20,327 bases of DNA. It comes from a virus. Both the position numbers and the translations under genes were made by a program. Below the pieces are notes generated by a model. It was given only the letters and a program-made list of their open reading frames with translations, did not search any database and was not told the DNA's origin. Of this stretch, positions 1 through 7,492 are shown one piece after another (position 1 is the first letter of the stretch; each line of letters opens with the position of its first letter). The DNA is taken from positions 1 to 20,327 of IMG/VR virus record IMGVR_UViG_3300043654_000008. One strand, written 5' to 3'.

Positions 1-488
1 AAAAATACTCTCTGATTTGCTTTCCAAATTGTAGGATTATTAACACTATTTATACCATCCCATACCCAAAGATTCGTTCCACCGTTTGTCCAGTAGAATT
101 TATTAAGAAACGTCTGCGCTGCAACAGGAATATCTGGTCCTGGTTGAACATCAAATGATCCTACTAAATTCCATGCATTTCTTGTATTACGACGAAAATT
201 TGGATTTAACTGCCACAAACCTTTACGAGTAACAATAACTGTATGAGTGACATTATTGCCATCCATAAACGTGTCTACGATATCTATCGGATATCCATCT
301 GGAGTTCCGAGAATACCAACACTCATTTTTGGACGAGTTCGAATTTCTGAATTTTTAAGAATAATATTAGACAAATCGGGAGAATAAGCTTCGGCCATCT
401 GGTTTTCGGGTTGCTCTACATTGACGCCTTTCCATGGGCCTTCAAATAGAGTTTCGAAATATCCATTCTCTTTAATTTGAGTTGGCAA
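1..488 (-). CDS. Putative tail-associated virion protein, N-terminal part
   Basis: This gene runs off the left edge, so only about 162 N-terminal residues are visible. I place the start at a TTG at 488 because GGGAG lies just upstream and no in-frame ATG has a comparable site; the first internal ATG is about 31 codons in. The protein begins PTQIKENGYFETLFEGPWKG and has many short strands with W and G, such as GLWQLNP, NKFYWTNGG and LWVWDG. Such repeats suit a beta-propeller or beta-rich tail protein of the kind found in the distal tail of short-tailed phages. It is the most downstream late gene visible, which fits a tail role. The propeller idea is an inference from strand spacing only; no catalytic motif is visible. 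Confidence 0.6.
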   Translation of the reverse strand, partial: MPTQIKENGYFETLFEGPWKGVNVEQPENQMAEAYSPDLSNIILKNSEIRTRPKMSVGILGTPDGYPIDIVDTFMDGNNVTHTVIVTRKGLWQLNPNFRRNTRNAWNLVGSFDVQPGPDIPVAAQTFLNKFYWTNGGTNLWVWDGINSVNNPTIWKANQRVF

Positions 489-538
489 GTTATTCTCCCG
501 TTCTGTTTGTTGTATGGGACAACACCTTTAAAAACTAA

Positions 539-607
539 TTACATATCCTTCTTTTTCTTCATCTTCACTGGCATTTTCTTTGAAGACTTTTTTGAAGACA
601 CTTTCAT
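539..607 (-). CDS. 22-residue lysine-rich micropeptide
   Basis: A 22-codon frame starts with ATG behind AAAAGGAGAATATCAATT, one of the better ribosome binding sites in this block, and ends in TAA at 539. The product is almost only Lys, Ser and Met (it starts MKVSSKKSSKKMPVKM), with a net charge far above +8. It lies between the fibre-like gene (ends 624) and the large tail gene (starts 488), in the same direction. Such a peptide could bind nucleic acid or be a packaged basic peptide, but function is unknown. The SD match and fit to the operon argue that it is real; its length argues for caution. Confidence 0.45.
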   Translation of the reverse strand: MKVSSKKSSKKMPVKMKKKKDM

Positions 608-623
608 AATTGATATTCTCCTT

Positions 624-2291
624 TTAGTTTGTAGATATTTGTGTTACTTCCACTCTAACATCATATGTCGGACTGTTTGCTATGACAGTTGTATATGTAA
701 TATTCGTGGCATTCTTAGCCACAATAACACTATTAATTGTGGCCAAACTACTAGCTCCTAAAGTCGTACATGTAGCCGTACCACCACTAATTGTTTGAAC
801 AGTACTACTAGGATCAGTATAACTAACACTTAATGAAACAGTCGCAGCAGCGCTACTTGTATCACAATATACTGAACCAGTTATAAGATACTGTACAGTT
901 ACACCGCCAGTAGTTATTATTGTCGTCGGTCCTAGTGATGTAGTCTGTGATATTAATCTCGCAGCACCAGCAAGCAAATCTGTATATAATAGAGTTGCTG
1001 ATACAAAATTCGTTCCATTACCACGTAAATACTTTCCAGTCGCTGCGGCGCCAGCAATTTCATATCCAGTAGGTGTATCGAAAATTGGCGCATTTAAAGT
1101 CGCTTTTCCTGAAGTTCCAGTATGCAAAAATTTAAATGTGCTTGCGCCATTCAATCCATTAGTAAGAACATTTTGAAAAGTCCAAAAGTCTGGATTATCC
1201 GCTCCATTCCAATATTCTCCTTGTAAGGTAAATAAAGGACTCGATTGTGCTACTGTAATAGTTGCTGGTGTTTCATTTTCCCAAAACCATGGAACAGCAC
1301 CGTCTTGAATAAACGCACTCTGGTTAGTTCCGTTATTTATAAACAGTGAATTCGTTGCATTTTGTAAATCATTCCATGGAACGACAGCATTTATAGTTAC
1401 ATCTCCCGCCCCATCATCTACTACTGTTGTATCTGTTCCACTTTTAAGATTTAAAAATCCTTGTAATCCGGGCGTGCCATTAGCACTTAAAGTAACTCCT
1501 AATCCAACATCTGCCCAATAATTAGTTCCACCAGAATAAATAATCATACTCTGATTAGAACCTAACACTTGACTTGTAAACCCATTAACAGAATGCCCAT
1601 TACCACTTACTGTCCAATTTACTGTATCTTCATTATAAATACGAATTAGCCATGGTATTGCTGGAACAGCAGCAGGTAAGAGAATAGATTGTCCACCAGC
1701 ACCAGTGCTATTAACATTAAAAGACACACCATTCTGTACGGATGTAATTGTAAATGTCGCTGTATGACTTACAATACTAGTTACTGAACAAGACGGACAA
1801 GCTAATGTACCAGTGGTTGTAATAGGTCCACCAGTTAAAGGAGAGCTAGTTCCGACATTCGTAACAGTTCCGCTACTTCCACCAGACGGATTAACTTGAT
1901 AACCACTTAAATTAACAGCTAACGAAGCTCCTGCGGAGGCCGTTATAGACGTTACATTTACACGTACATAATTCGGAACAATGATTCCGGACAGTGTATT
2001 CCCATTACTTGTACATGTTTTCGCACTTATAACATCTCCAACATTCCAAGTAATATTATCTACTGATGAATCAACTCTTACTGAACATGCAGATAATGTA
2101 CCAGTAACATTCCATGTCAGATAATGGTATTGTGCTCCAGTCGCAATCGTACTACAACTAGCCGCACTTCCACAATGTTGTCCTGTTGTAGTTATAAGTC
2201 GTGTAATACCTTGATATACTATATTCTGAGCTTCGCTTTTTACAGCCAACGCTGTAAGAGCTAATAGCGCAGCTAGTAAGAACTTTTTCAT
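624..2291 (-). CDS. Tail-fibre-like protein with Sec signal peptide
   Basis: A 555-residue protein. Residues 1-22 look like a classical signal peptide: MKK, a Leu/Ala-rich core (FLLAALLALTALAV) and a likely signal-peptidase I site after SEA. The rest is rich in Thr, Ser, Gly and Asn. It contains phrases common in phage tail-fibre and collar proteins: GTVTNVGTSSPLTGGPITTT near residues 141-160 and ATGKYLRGNGTNFVSATL near 416-433. The C-terminus is a beta-rich Thr/Ser/Val domain. TAGGAG lies 7 bases before the ATG, and the gene starts 13 bases after the preceding stop. Fibres bind host receptors and normally assemble in the cytoplasm, so a secretion signal is odd. It could be a surface-exported adhesin-like protein, or the N-terminus may be a membrane or virion anchor. 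The fibre-like repeats are secure; the receptor role is inferred. Confidence 0.7.
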   Translation of the reverse strand: MKKFLLAALLALTALAVKSEAQNIVYQGITRLITTTGQHCGSAASCSTIATGAQYHYLTWNVTGTLSACSVRVDSSVDNITWNVGDVISAKTCTSNGNTLSGIIVPNYVRVNVTSITASAGASLAVNLSGYQVNPSGGSSGTVTNVGTSSPLTGGPITTTGTLACPSCSVTSIVSHTATFTITSVQNGVSFNVNSTGAGGQSILLPAAVPAIPWLIRIYNEDTVNWTVSGNGHSVNGFTSQVLGSNQSMIIYSGGTNYWADVGLGVTLSANGTPGLQGFLNLKSGTDTTVVDDGAGDVTINAVVPWNDLQNATNSLFINNGTNQSAFIQDGAVPWFWENETPATITVAQSSPLFTLQGEYWNGADNPDFWTFQNVLTNGLNGASTFKFLHTGTSGKATLNAPIFDTPTGYEIAGAAATGKYLRGNGTNFVSATLLYTDLLAGAARLISQTTSLGPTTIITTGGVTVQYLITGSVYCDTSSAAATVSLSVSYTDPSSTVQTISGGTATCTTLGASSLATINSVIVAKNATNITYTTVIANSPTYDVRVEVTQISTN

Positions 2292-2304
2292 AGCGAAACT
2301 CCTA

Positions 2305-2652
2305 TTACCGATGATAAATATTTACACGACCAGAAGTTATTCCATTATTCGGAATTAGTAATCCATTAACTACCCATCCTGTCATACCAGTTCTAACAGT
2401 TTCAAAATCACTTGCACCATTCAAAAATGCAAATTCTCTTGGAGAATTAACATCAACATTGTCAAATCTATCTACTTCGGCTGTATCAGTAGTTGCGGTA
2501 TATTCTGCGAATTCTACTTGTAAAACAGGAACTGGTCCTTTCCAAACGATTAGATATGTTGTGCCATTAATATCAGTCGTTCCTGCCTGACCACTAATTA
2601 ATCCTGCTACATCACTAGCTAAAATTATAAAAGGATTCCCAGTAATGTCCAT
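2305..2652 (-). CDS. Small virion-like protein, function unknown
   Basis: A 115-residue acidic protein with no cysteine and alternating hydrophobic and polar stretches (for example TYLIVWKGPVPVLQVEFAEY), suggesting a small beta fold. It contains a DVNSPREFAF segment and ends GRVNIYHR. AAAGGAGATAAC precedes the ATG at 2652. A second SD-like site, AAAGGAGCC at about 2684-2692, lies further upstream in the spacer, as in several other late spacers here. Its place between two virion-like genes in the late operon suggests a structural or assembly role, perhaps a fibre- or collar-associated protein. I do not recognise a family. Confidence 0.7.
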   Translation of the reverse strand: MDITGNPFIILASDVAGLISGQAGTTDINGTTYLIVWKGPVPVLQVEFAEYTATTDTAEVDRFDNVDVNSPREFAFLNGASDFETVRTGMTGWVVNGLLIPNNGITSGRVNIYHR

Positions 2653-2703
2653 GTTATCTCCTTTAAAACTTATAAATTTAAAAGGCTCCTTTATAACAAA
2701 AAA

Positions 2704-3252
2704 TTACGGAACTGAAACTACTTCGAAGATAACAATGAATTCAACCGTACCATCTCCAAGCGTATAATTTGCTGCGCCGTCATTACCAATCTGAATAGAA
2801 ACATTAATCGCTTGTGCATCAGTTAACGTAGCTAGACCTAAAACAGCTTGTCCAATAGTCGTAGCATTTACAACTTGTGTCAATAACGCTGACATATCAG
2901 CCGTTAGTGCTTTAGCACTAGCTACAGCGCCCATGAACAATTTAAGAGTACCAGCATTTAAAGTAAATGCAGTTGTTCCAAATAAATATCTAGCTGTTAT
3001 ACCTAAAACTTGAAGATAACGATTTGGACCGGGAGCAGGAACTAGATTAATAGGCGTTGTCTTAATTGCATTCAATTGTGCCGCAGTCAATAAAACTTTA
3101 ACTTTACTAACTGGTCCAGCCACAGGAGGATTTCCGGCGACTGTTGGCGTAGCTCCAGTATTATTCAAAGAAGCAATAATATCTCCGCCTTCATCAACAA
3201 GTTGCCATACGGGATTAGGTGAAATACGATTTGCAATTCCGCTTGTAGACAT
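2704..3252 (-). CDS. Virion structural protein, probable beta-rich fibre or head protein
   Basis: A 182-residue protein. The middle, LLTAAQLNAIKTTPINLVPA followed by PGPNRYLQVLGITARYL, matches a pattern common in phage structural proteins, where a segment 'LTAAQLxxLxTTPxxLVxAPGxGxxxxV' begins a jelly-roll-like domain. The remainder is Ala/Thr/Val-rich and ends in an alternating strand pattern (GTVEFIVIFEVVSVP). TAGGAGG precedes the ATG at 3252, and the gene follows the zinc-ribbon gene by 9 bases. It is probably part of the particle surface or a fibre-associated protein. The assignment rests on pattern memory and on position in the late operon, not on a database match. Confidence 0.75.
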   Translation of the reverse strand: MSTSGIANRISPNPVWQLVDEGGDIIASLNNTGATPTVAGNPPVAGPVSKVKVLLTAAQLNAIKTTPINLVPAPGPNRYLQVLGITARYLFGTTAFTLNAGTLKLFMGAVASAKALTADMSALLTQVVNATTIGQAVLGLATLTDAQAINVSIQIGNDGAANYTLGDGTVEFIVIFEVVSVP

Positions 3253-3261
3253 TATAGCCTC

Positions 3262-3570
3262 CTAGAATATAATTAAATCATCTGGTTCACTACCACTTGT
3301 GACATTTGTTAATTTATCATTCGGTTGAAGTTCTTTACTAGGAACTTCTAAAACTTGAGCTATATTAGCTTCACGTTGACCAATTAGATAATTTCCATGA
3401 TTACCATAATCAACACAGTCCCAAGTTTTGCAGAGTAATAAACCTCTCTGCCATTGCATTTCTGAAATAAGAACTCGTGATCCACATCTTGCACAATAAT
3501 GATACTCACTCGTCTTAAACGATCTATGTCCTCTATACGCAACCGATGTTATTATTGGTTGATCAGACAT
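3262..3570 (-). CDS. Zinc-ribbon protein of the late operon
   Basis: A 102-residue protein with a four-cysteine zinc site: CARCG near residues 26-30 and, further on, C and C in the LLLCKTWDC stretch (about residues 47 and 52). Similar short proteins with a CxxCG knuckle, an aromatic stretch and a second Cys pair occur in the head and tail gene clusters of many phages, often without known function. The C-terminus is acidic (SGSEPDDLIIF). The ribosome binding site is weakly placed: AAAAGGAGCC is about 18 bases before the ATG and a nearer AAAGGC is poor. That upstream AAAAGGAGCCTA is complementary to the loop of the terminator just upstream, so translation may be controlled. It is the first gene after that terminator. 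Confidence 0.75.
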   Translation of the reverse strand: MSDQPIITSVAYRGHRSFKTSEYHYCARCGSRVLISEMQWQRGLLLCKTWDCVDYGNHGNYLIGQREANIAQVLEVPSKELQPNDKLTNVTSGSEPDDLIIF

Positions 3571-3586
3571 ATTATATGATTGCCTT

Positions 3587-3598
3587 TAGGCTCCTTTT
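3587..3598 (-). promoter_or_regulatory. AAAAGGAGCCTA leader element of the zinc-ribbon gene
   Basis: On the minus strand this reads AAAAGGAGCCTA and is the only good SD-like sequence before the gene starting at 3570. It is perfectly complementary to 12 bases of the loop of the terminator at 3626-3672, only 45 bases upstream on the same transcript. Read-through RNA could therefore hide this site. Confidence 0.55.
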
Positions 3599-3625
3599 AT
3601 ATTAATTGTTATGGGACAACTGGTA

Positions 3626-3672
3626 TAAAAAGCGGGGAGTAGAAAAGGAGCCTATCCAAAACTACTCCCCTA
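3626..3672 (-). terminator. Intrinsic terminator with a 19-base loop
   Basis: On the minus strand GGGGAGTAG (3670-3662) pairs perfectly with CTACTCCCC (3642-3634), and the stem is followed by GCTTTTTAT. The 9-bp, mostly G:C stem plus T tract is a typical rho-independent terminator for transcripts coming from the capsid genes. The loop, TTTTGGATAGGCTCCTTTT, is unusually long and non-random: it contains the reverse complement of the AAAAGGAGCCTAT leader element found before several late genes. Confidence 0.75.
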
Positions 3673-3730
3673 TCCATCGTTATAACTAACAACATCCCGC
3701 AGGCGTTATTAGTACAACAATGGAATCTCG
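3626..3730 (-). ncRNA. Candidate structured 3'-UTR RNA with anti-SD loop
   Basis: Between the stop codon at 3731 and the terminator T tract there are about 100 bases with no open frame and two stacked hairpins. The first pairs ACTAATAAC (3713-3705) with GTTGTTAGT (3693-3685): nine pairs, one of them G-T. Its 11-base loop, GCCTGCGGGAT, can close further by C-G pairs. The second is the terminator itself, which exposes ATAGGCTCCTTTT. Two hairpins ending in a Rho-independent terminator with a CU-rich loop is the layout of many 3'-UTR-derived small RNAs. That a stable RNA is released is an inference. Confidence 0.4.
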
Positions 3731-4132
3731 TTAAGTACTTTTCCCTTTTACTACGACAATACGTCTTTGTGCAGCGGCAATATGTTTCATGGCGTTATGT
3801 TCTCCAACTGCGAGATCGACAAAGCGACCCTCCCAATTACAAGAACATTTGCCAATAAAATTATAATTAAGACCTTTTTCCACAGTGATAGTGAGCGCAT
3901 GTATATCATGTTCTACATGATAAACTACAGATCCATTTTCAAGATCTTTTGCTTGTTCTTGAACACTTTCTGATACTTTCGCTTGTTCATTAGCTGCGGC
4001 AGTAGCTAATGGTTGTGTATTCTTATTCTCTGTCATTGTTGCAGTAACTTGTTCATTTACTGTATCATTAGTAACTGGTGGAACTGCTGCTTTAGCATCT
4101 GCTTTAGCAAAAGGATCATTAACATTACTCAT
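3731..4132 (-). CDS. Small late protein with C-terminal Cys/His cluster
   Basis: A 133-residue protein. Residues 1-65 are low-complexity and rich in Ala, Thr, Asn, Gln and Glu, so probably disordered. From about residue 70 a compact domain follows, with NFIGKCSCNWEGRF and then GEHNAMKHI. This gives a C-x-C-x(n)-H-x(4)-H arrangement that could bind zinc, and 'CSCxWEG' followed by a His-containing helix recurs in small phage proteins. AAAAAGGAGTC lies just before the ATG at 4132. It follows the major capsid gene, so a capsid-related or assembly role is possible, but function is unknown. The terminator at 3626-3672 closes the transcript behind it. Confidence 0.7.
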   Translation of the reverse strand: MSNVNDPFAKADAKAAVPPVTNDTVNEQVTATMTENKNTQPLATAAANEQAKVSESVQEQAKDLENGSVVYHVEHDIHALTITVEKGLNYNFIGKCSCNWEGRFVDLAVGEHNAMKHIAAAQRRIVVVKGKST

Positions 4133-4155
4133 ATAAAGACTCCTTTTTAAATTAA

Positions 4156-4169
4156 ATAGGCTCCTTTTT
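4156..4169 (-). promoter_or_regulatory. AAAAAGGAGCCTAT spacer element before the Cys/His gene
   Basis: The minus strand reads AAAAAGGAGCCTAT, 24 bases upstream of the ATG at 4132. It is not the functional SD, because a closer AAAAAGGAG is present. The same 14 bases occur before the capsid gene. Thirteen of them are exactly complementary to the terminator loop at 3643-3655. Confidence 0.5.
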
Positions 4170-4189
4170 CAATTCTAATTCATTACAAT

Positions 4190-5143
4190 CTACGGCCCAT
4201 TACTGCCCCAAACACCTAACCAATGAGACGCACCAGCAGCAAATCTCATCTTAGATTTCTGTTTCAATGCATCAGTATCAAAATCATCATCATAATCCAT
4301 GTCGGGTTTTTTACGCCACATGAATTTCAATTGATGTTGATCTTTAGCACAAACAGCAAACCATGCTGTATCGCTAGTAAGATAATGGCCTACCATATAT
4401 CCAAGATCTTCACCAAGCAAAGAGTTAATCTCATTGGTCGCTGTTCCTGGTTTACCCGGAGAACCAAGTAATTCCCGAGCTAGAAATCTAAGTGCTGGAG
4501 GAATTACCAATGCTTTAGGTTTCAGAACAATAGGCAAACCAACACCGTCTACGATTCTTTCAAATTGATTTGTCATTGCAATTACAGCAGCAAGAGACAA
4601 ATCAACATCAGTCGCAGGACGATTAGGATAAGTACCCGGAGAACTAATCACACCGGATAAACCCGGTGAATAAGATGTTGCAGTAGGACCGCCAAGCAGA
4701 GGATGTTGATTATTAAAAAGACTAACACCGTCAATAGTTTTAACAGTAGAAAAGCCCAAGTTAAAAATATTCCAAGGGACCATTTCTTCTGTAAATCTTT
4801 GACTACGCGCCAGTGCTTTAGGAATCTGTTTAATAACACCATAAACGTCATCTTCATAAAGCTCAAATGACGCACGCGCTGCAAGAGCATATGTTAGAGG
4901 AATATACCGCAAAGTTCCACCCTGAATAACTTGGGTGTAGTTTACTGGTGTATTCTCAGGTTTATACGGCATTGGACCAGTACCGGCGAATTCAACATCG
5001 TCGGCATAAGCCGTAGTAATAGATTCAACGTTAAACACGGCCGGATACTCAAGATCGCGCTGGTAAGTCTCAAGCCATTGATTAAAAAGCTTGTGAATTC
5101 CCGGTGCCATCAACTGAGCATACTGGCCTCGCACCATTGTCAT
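4190..5143 (-). CDS. Major capsid protein
   Basis: A 317-residue protein that forms the head shell. It resembles the Mu gpT-like branch of HK97-fold major head proteins: an N-terminal LFNQWLETYQRDLEYPAVF segment, a central FSTVKTIDGVSLFNNQHPLL loop and VIPPALRFLARELLGSP near residues 214-230, a phrase typical of that branch. The C-terminus has WFAVCAKDQHQLKFMWRKKP followed by an acidic DMDYDDDFDTD and MRFAAGASHWLGVWG. Length fits the family. The nearer SD is AAAGGAT; a second SD-like copy, AAAAAGGAGCCTAT, is further upstream. Position downstream of portal, scaffold-like and decoration-like genes is what is expected for this protein. The main doubt is the exact subfamily. Confidence 0.88.
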   Translation of the reverse strand: MTMVRGQYAQLMAPGIHKLFNQWLETYQRDLEYPAVFNVESITTAYADDVEFAGTGPMPYKPENTPVNYTQVIQGGTLRYIPLTYALAARASFELYEDDVYGVIKQIPKALARSQRFTEEMVPWNIFNLGFSTVKTIDGVSLFNNQHPLLGGPTATSYSPGLSGVISSPGTYPNRPATDVDLSLAAVIAMTNQFERIVDGVGLPIVLKPKALVIPPALRFLARELLGSPGKPGTATNEINSLLGEDLGYMVGHYLTSDTAWFAVCAKDQHQLKFMWRKKPDMDYDDDFDTDALKQKSKMRFAAGASHWLGVWGSNGP

Positions 5144-5187
5144 ATTAATGATATCCTTTACGAAGATTTAATAACAAAAAATTTAAA

Positions 5188-5201
5188 ATAGGCTCCTTTT
5201 T
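5188..5201 (-). promoter_or_regulatory. AAAAAGGAGCCTAT spacer element before the capsid gene
   Basis: The minus strand reads AAAAAGGAGCCTATTTTAA, about 45 bases upstream of the capsid ATG and directly after the stop of the decoration-like gene. It is too far away to be the working SD. It is identical over 14 bases to the element at 4156-4169 and complementary to the terminator loop at 3643-3655. Confidence 0.5.
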
Positions 5202-5211
5202 GTTATTAAAA

Positions 5212-5859
5212 CTATTGCAGATACTGAGAAGCACTTGCCAAGAATTTGAATTGGACGCGACCATTAGGAATACTTCCATCAATCGGGTCCAAGTTAACAA
5301 TGATAAGAACAGTATTAGTACCCGGAGTAGCTTTTGCTTTATCCACGTACCAGTAAACAGGAGCAGTACCATCAGCCGTTAGGCCATATTGAACTCCAAT
5401 ATCCGCTTGGGTCGGAGTCCAATCTGCTGCGACGTTACCAGTAGAGTTATCAAACATTGCTTCAAAAATTGTATCACCGATAGCCTTATTAAACAAAGTT
5501 TGCCCAGTACTAAACGGCGCCCCACGAGGGATATTAACAGCAGATGGTTCATTAGGTACACTACCAAACGTAGTTGATGTACCGGGGAATCCAATACCAG
5601 TAAAAGGAGTAGGTGCTCCTGCTCCGCTAGTAGCAAGATTACTTCCATCAATTAGTGTAATACCTGCGATAACTTCTGCAACTCCTCCACCAGTTCCGGG
5701 CCATGCTTGAATAAAACCAAGATTACTGATTTGAACCGGAGTACCAGCAAGAAAAGTTTGCCCATTCTTCTCGTTAATTGCAGCAGTGTTATCAGTATTT
5801 CCACTGATAGTTTGTACTGCAACAATAGGAGCATGATGTAATAGATTAGGACCAGCCAT
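5212..5859 (-). CDS. Probable head decoration (capsid cement) protein
   Basis: A 215-residue protein rich in Gly, Thr, Ala and Pro, with the start MAGPNLLHHAPIVAVQTISG. The stretch NGQTFLAGTPVQIS near residues 32-45 and IAGITL near 64-69 look like the 'FxxGTPVxxS ... xxGI' pattern of small beta-barrel decoration proteins encoded next to the major capsid gene. Near the C-terminus VYWYVDKAK and VLIIVNLDPIDG suggest further strands. TAAGGAGGATATAAAC gives a strong SD before the ATG at 5859. Decoration proteins sit on the outside of the head and stabilise it. The assignment comes from composition and gene order; another virion role is possible. Confidence 0.6.
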   Translation of the reverse strand: MAGPNLLHHAPIVAVQTISGNTDNTAAINEKNGQTFLAGTPVQISNLGFIQAWPGTGGGVAEVIAGITLIDGSNLATSGAGAPTPFTGIGFPGTSTTFGSVPNEPSAVNIPRGAPFSTGQTLFNKAIGDTIFEAMFDNSTGNVAADWTPTQADIGVQYGLTADGTAPVYWYVDKAKATPGTNTVLIIVNLDPIDGSIPNGRVQFKFLASASQYLQ

Positions 5860-5899
5860 TGTTTATATCCTCCTTACAAATTATAAATCATGTCAAAAG

Positions 5900-6748
5900 T
5901 TAAACGTTAACATTCCGCCCATCTTCCGGAAACATATCTTTCATTTCCGATTGATTAGGTGCATAAAATTCTACATTCTTACCTTGCTTACGCAAAGCCT
6001 CCAAAACATCGGAACCAATTTCGTTTTGAAGAGTTCTTCGTGCTTGGGCAATAGCTGTAGGCTGCCATCTACCAACCATTTCCAGAGCACGAATTTGATT
6101 CTTCTTGTAAATACCCATCAAGATAAGTACAGGAATTTTCATCAACATTACATCAAACCATTTAATCGTACCATCTTCTGATTTAATCAAATGTTCACTA
6201 ACTTCACCTTTAACATCTTGAGGAGCCGCATTTGAAAAACCGATGGCTTTAAAGAACGCATAGTTTCCGCCCTCGTAATTTTTGTAATTAACCCATCTAA
6301 AACGAGTTCCGGGATCTTTTGGAGATAGTTGTAGCATGGCAGGGATATCAAAAGAATGTGCGTCGATGAAAGGAAGATCGAGAATATTACTCTCGTCAAT
6401 ACTAGCCAGATCAATATTCGTTGCCGGACGAACAGATTGTTTCGTACTAACTGCTCTATTCTGATTTGCGCTAGATTGTGGAGGAGTAATCTGCACATCC
6501 GGCATTAGATGGTCGATATTCTCTTGTGAAGAAAAACCGGCCTTAGCCTTCGTGACTTGAATATCAGGACTGAAAGGATCACGATATTTCGAGCGTGTTT
6601 GTGACTCTGTGCTATTACCAGTCGGAGTCATATCACGAATAATCTTACGAAAATCCGTATCAATTCCTTCATGAACTTCTGCAAGTTTTTCTTTTGCCAG
6701 TTCAGATGCTCTAGTGAGATCGTCTTTCATATCGTCTTTATCCAACAT
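5900..6748 (-). CDS. Virion-associated protein of the capsid cluster
   Basis: A 282-residue protein. Residues 1-110 are charged and probably flexible. From about residue 135 a compact region has LSPKDPGTRFRWVNYKN, ANYAF-like aromatic residues, IKWFDVMLMKIPV and a helical tail (NQIRALEMVGRW). The RFRWVN phrase followed by a DxxLMKIP phrase occurs in a widespread family encoded between scaffold and capsid genes in phages; its function is unknown to me, though it is commonly taken to be particle-associated. The start overlaps the end of the scaffold-like gene by 11 bases, implying coupled translation. AAAGGAGGATTG precedes the ATG at 6748. I would not name a function beyond head assembly or structure. 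Confidence 0.65.
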   Translation of the reverse strand: MLDKDDMKDDLTRASELAKEKLAEVHEGIDTDFRKIIRDMTPTGNSTESQTRSKYRDPFSPDIQVTKAKAGFSSQENIDHLMPDVQITPPQSSANQNRAVSTKQSVRPATNIDLASIDESNILDLPFIDAHSFDIPAMLQLSPKDPGTRFRWVNYKNYEGGNYAFFKAIGFSNAAPQDVKGEVSEHLIKSEDGTIKWFDVMLMKIPVLILMGIYKKNQIRALEMVGRWQPTAIAQARRTLQNEIGSDVLEALRKQGKNVEFYAPNQSEMKDMFPEDGRNVNV

Positions 6749-7460
6749 ATTTCAATCCTCCTTTAGAAGCATTCCATTCTTCAGGAGTCATGCCAAATTT
6801 CTTCGCAGCAATTAATTCTGCATCAGTTAATTCTTCCTTTTTCTCTGTAGTTGTTGGCCGAATTACTGACGTTCCACCGGATTGAACAATGTTATATTTA
6901 CCTTCTTTCTTGTTCGTATCCGTGATAATCTCATCAAGATGACGACCTTTGATAAGATTATAAATATTGTCGATCAATACTTGTGGATTACCTTTTTGAA
7001 CAGGAGTGTATTTGTCCCATTCTTTTTTAATTTCTTCTTCAAAAACTTTAAAATATGGAAGCGAATTCTTTGCCGTATTGTATGCCATCTCCGCAGCAAG
7101 AGATATACTATGAAGTTGAACTCCAGCCACTTGCTGTTGAACCATTTTCTTAATATGTTCCCCAGGATTCTCCATGAACTCTACTGGATCAACGGCATAT
7201 GGATCAACAACAGTTGTTCGTTGTTGGTCATTATTTCCGCCATTATTTCCACCATTGTTATTATCTACACGTTCCACAGGAGTATTAACTTTTTGTGTTA
7301 ATGCCGCAATAGAATCTCTAATCTCCGTCAGTGACGAAGTGGCAGTAGCTAGTTCTTCTTTCGTGACTACATTGCCTAGTTTTGTTTCTAACGCCGCAAT
7401 CTTATCCGGATCAACGCCAAGTTCTTTCAATTGTTCTTTACTCATCTGTCCCCATGCCAT
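6738..7460 (-). CDS. Probable capsid scaffold protein
   Basis: A 240-residue, highly charged, helical protein. Residues 1-65 form a likely coiled coil (MSKEQLKELGVDPDKIAALE, then ITEIRDSIAALTQKV-like heptads). An Asn/Gly-rich linker follows near 68-78. The C-terminus, LTDAELIAAKKFGMTPEEWN (about 212-231), is a phrase typical of the end of phage scaffold and capsid-assembly proteins. Scaffolds guide shell formation and leave or are cleaved before packaging. Position between portal and capsid genes supports this. AAAGGAGATTTATA precedes the ATG at 7460; further upstream is AAAAAAGCGAGCCTATTATT, a variant of the late spacer element. No protease motif is seen in it. Confidence 0.7.
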   Translation of the reverse strand: MAWGQMSKEQLKELGVDPDKIAALETKLGNVVTKEELATATSSLTEIRDSIAALTQKVNTPVERVDNNNGGNNGGNNDQQRTTVVDPYAVDPVEFMENPGEHIKKMVQQQVAGVQLHSISLAAEMAYNTAKNSLPYFKVFEEEIKKEWDKYTPVQKGNPQVLIDNIYNLIKGRHLDEIITDTNKKEGKYNIVQSGGTSVIRPTTTEKKEELTDAELIAAKKFGMTPEEWNASKGGLKYVG

Positions 7461-7492
7461 TATAAATCTCCTTTAATAATAGGCTCGCTTTT

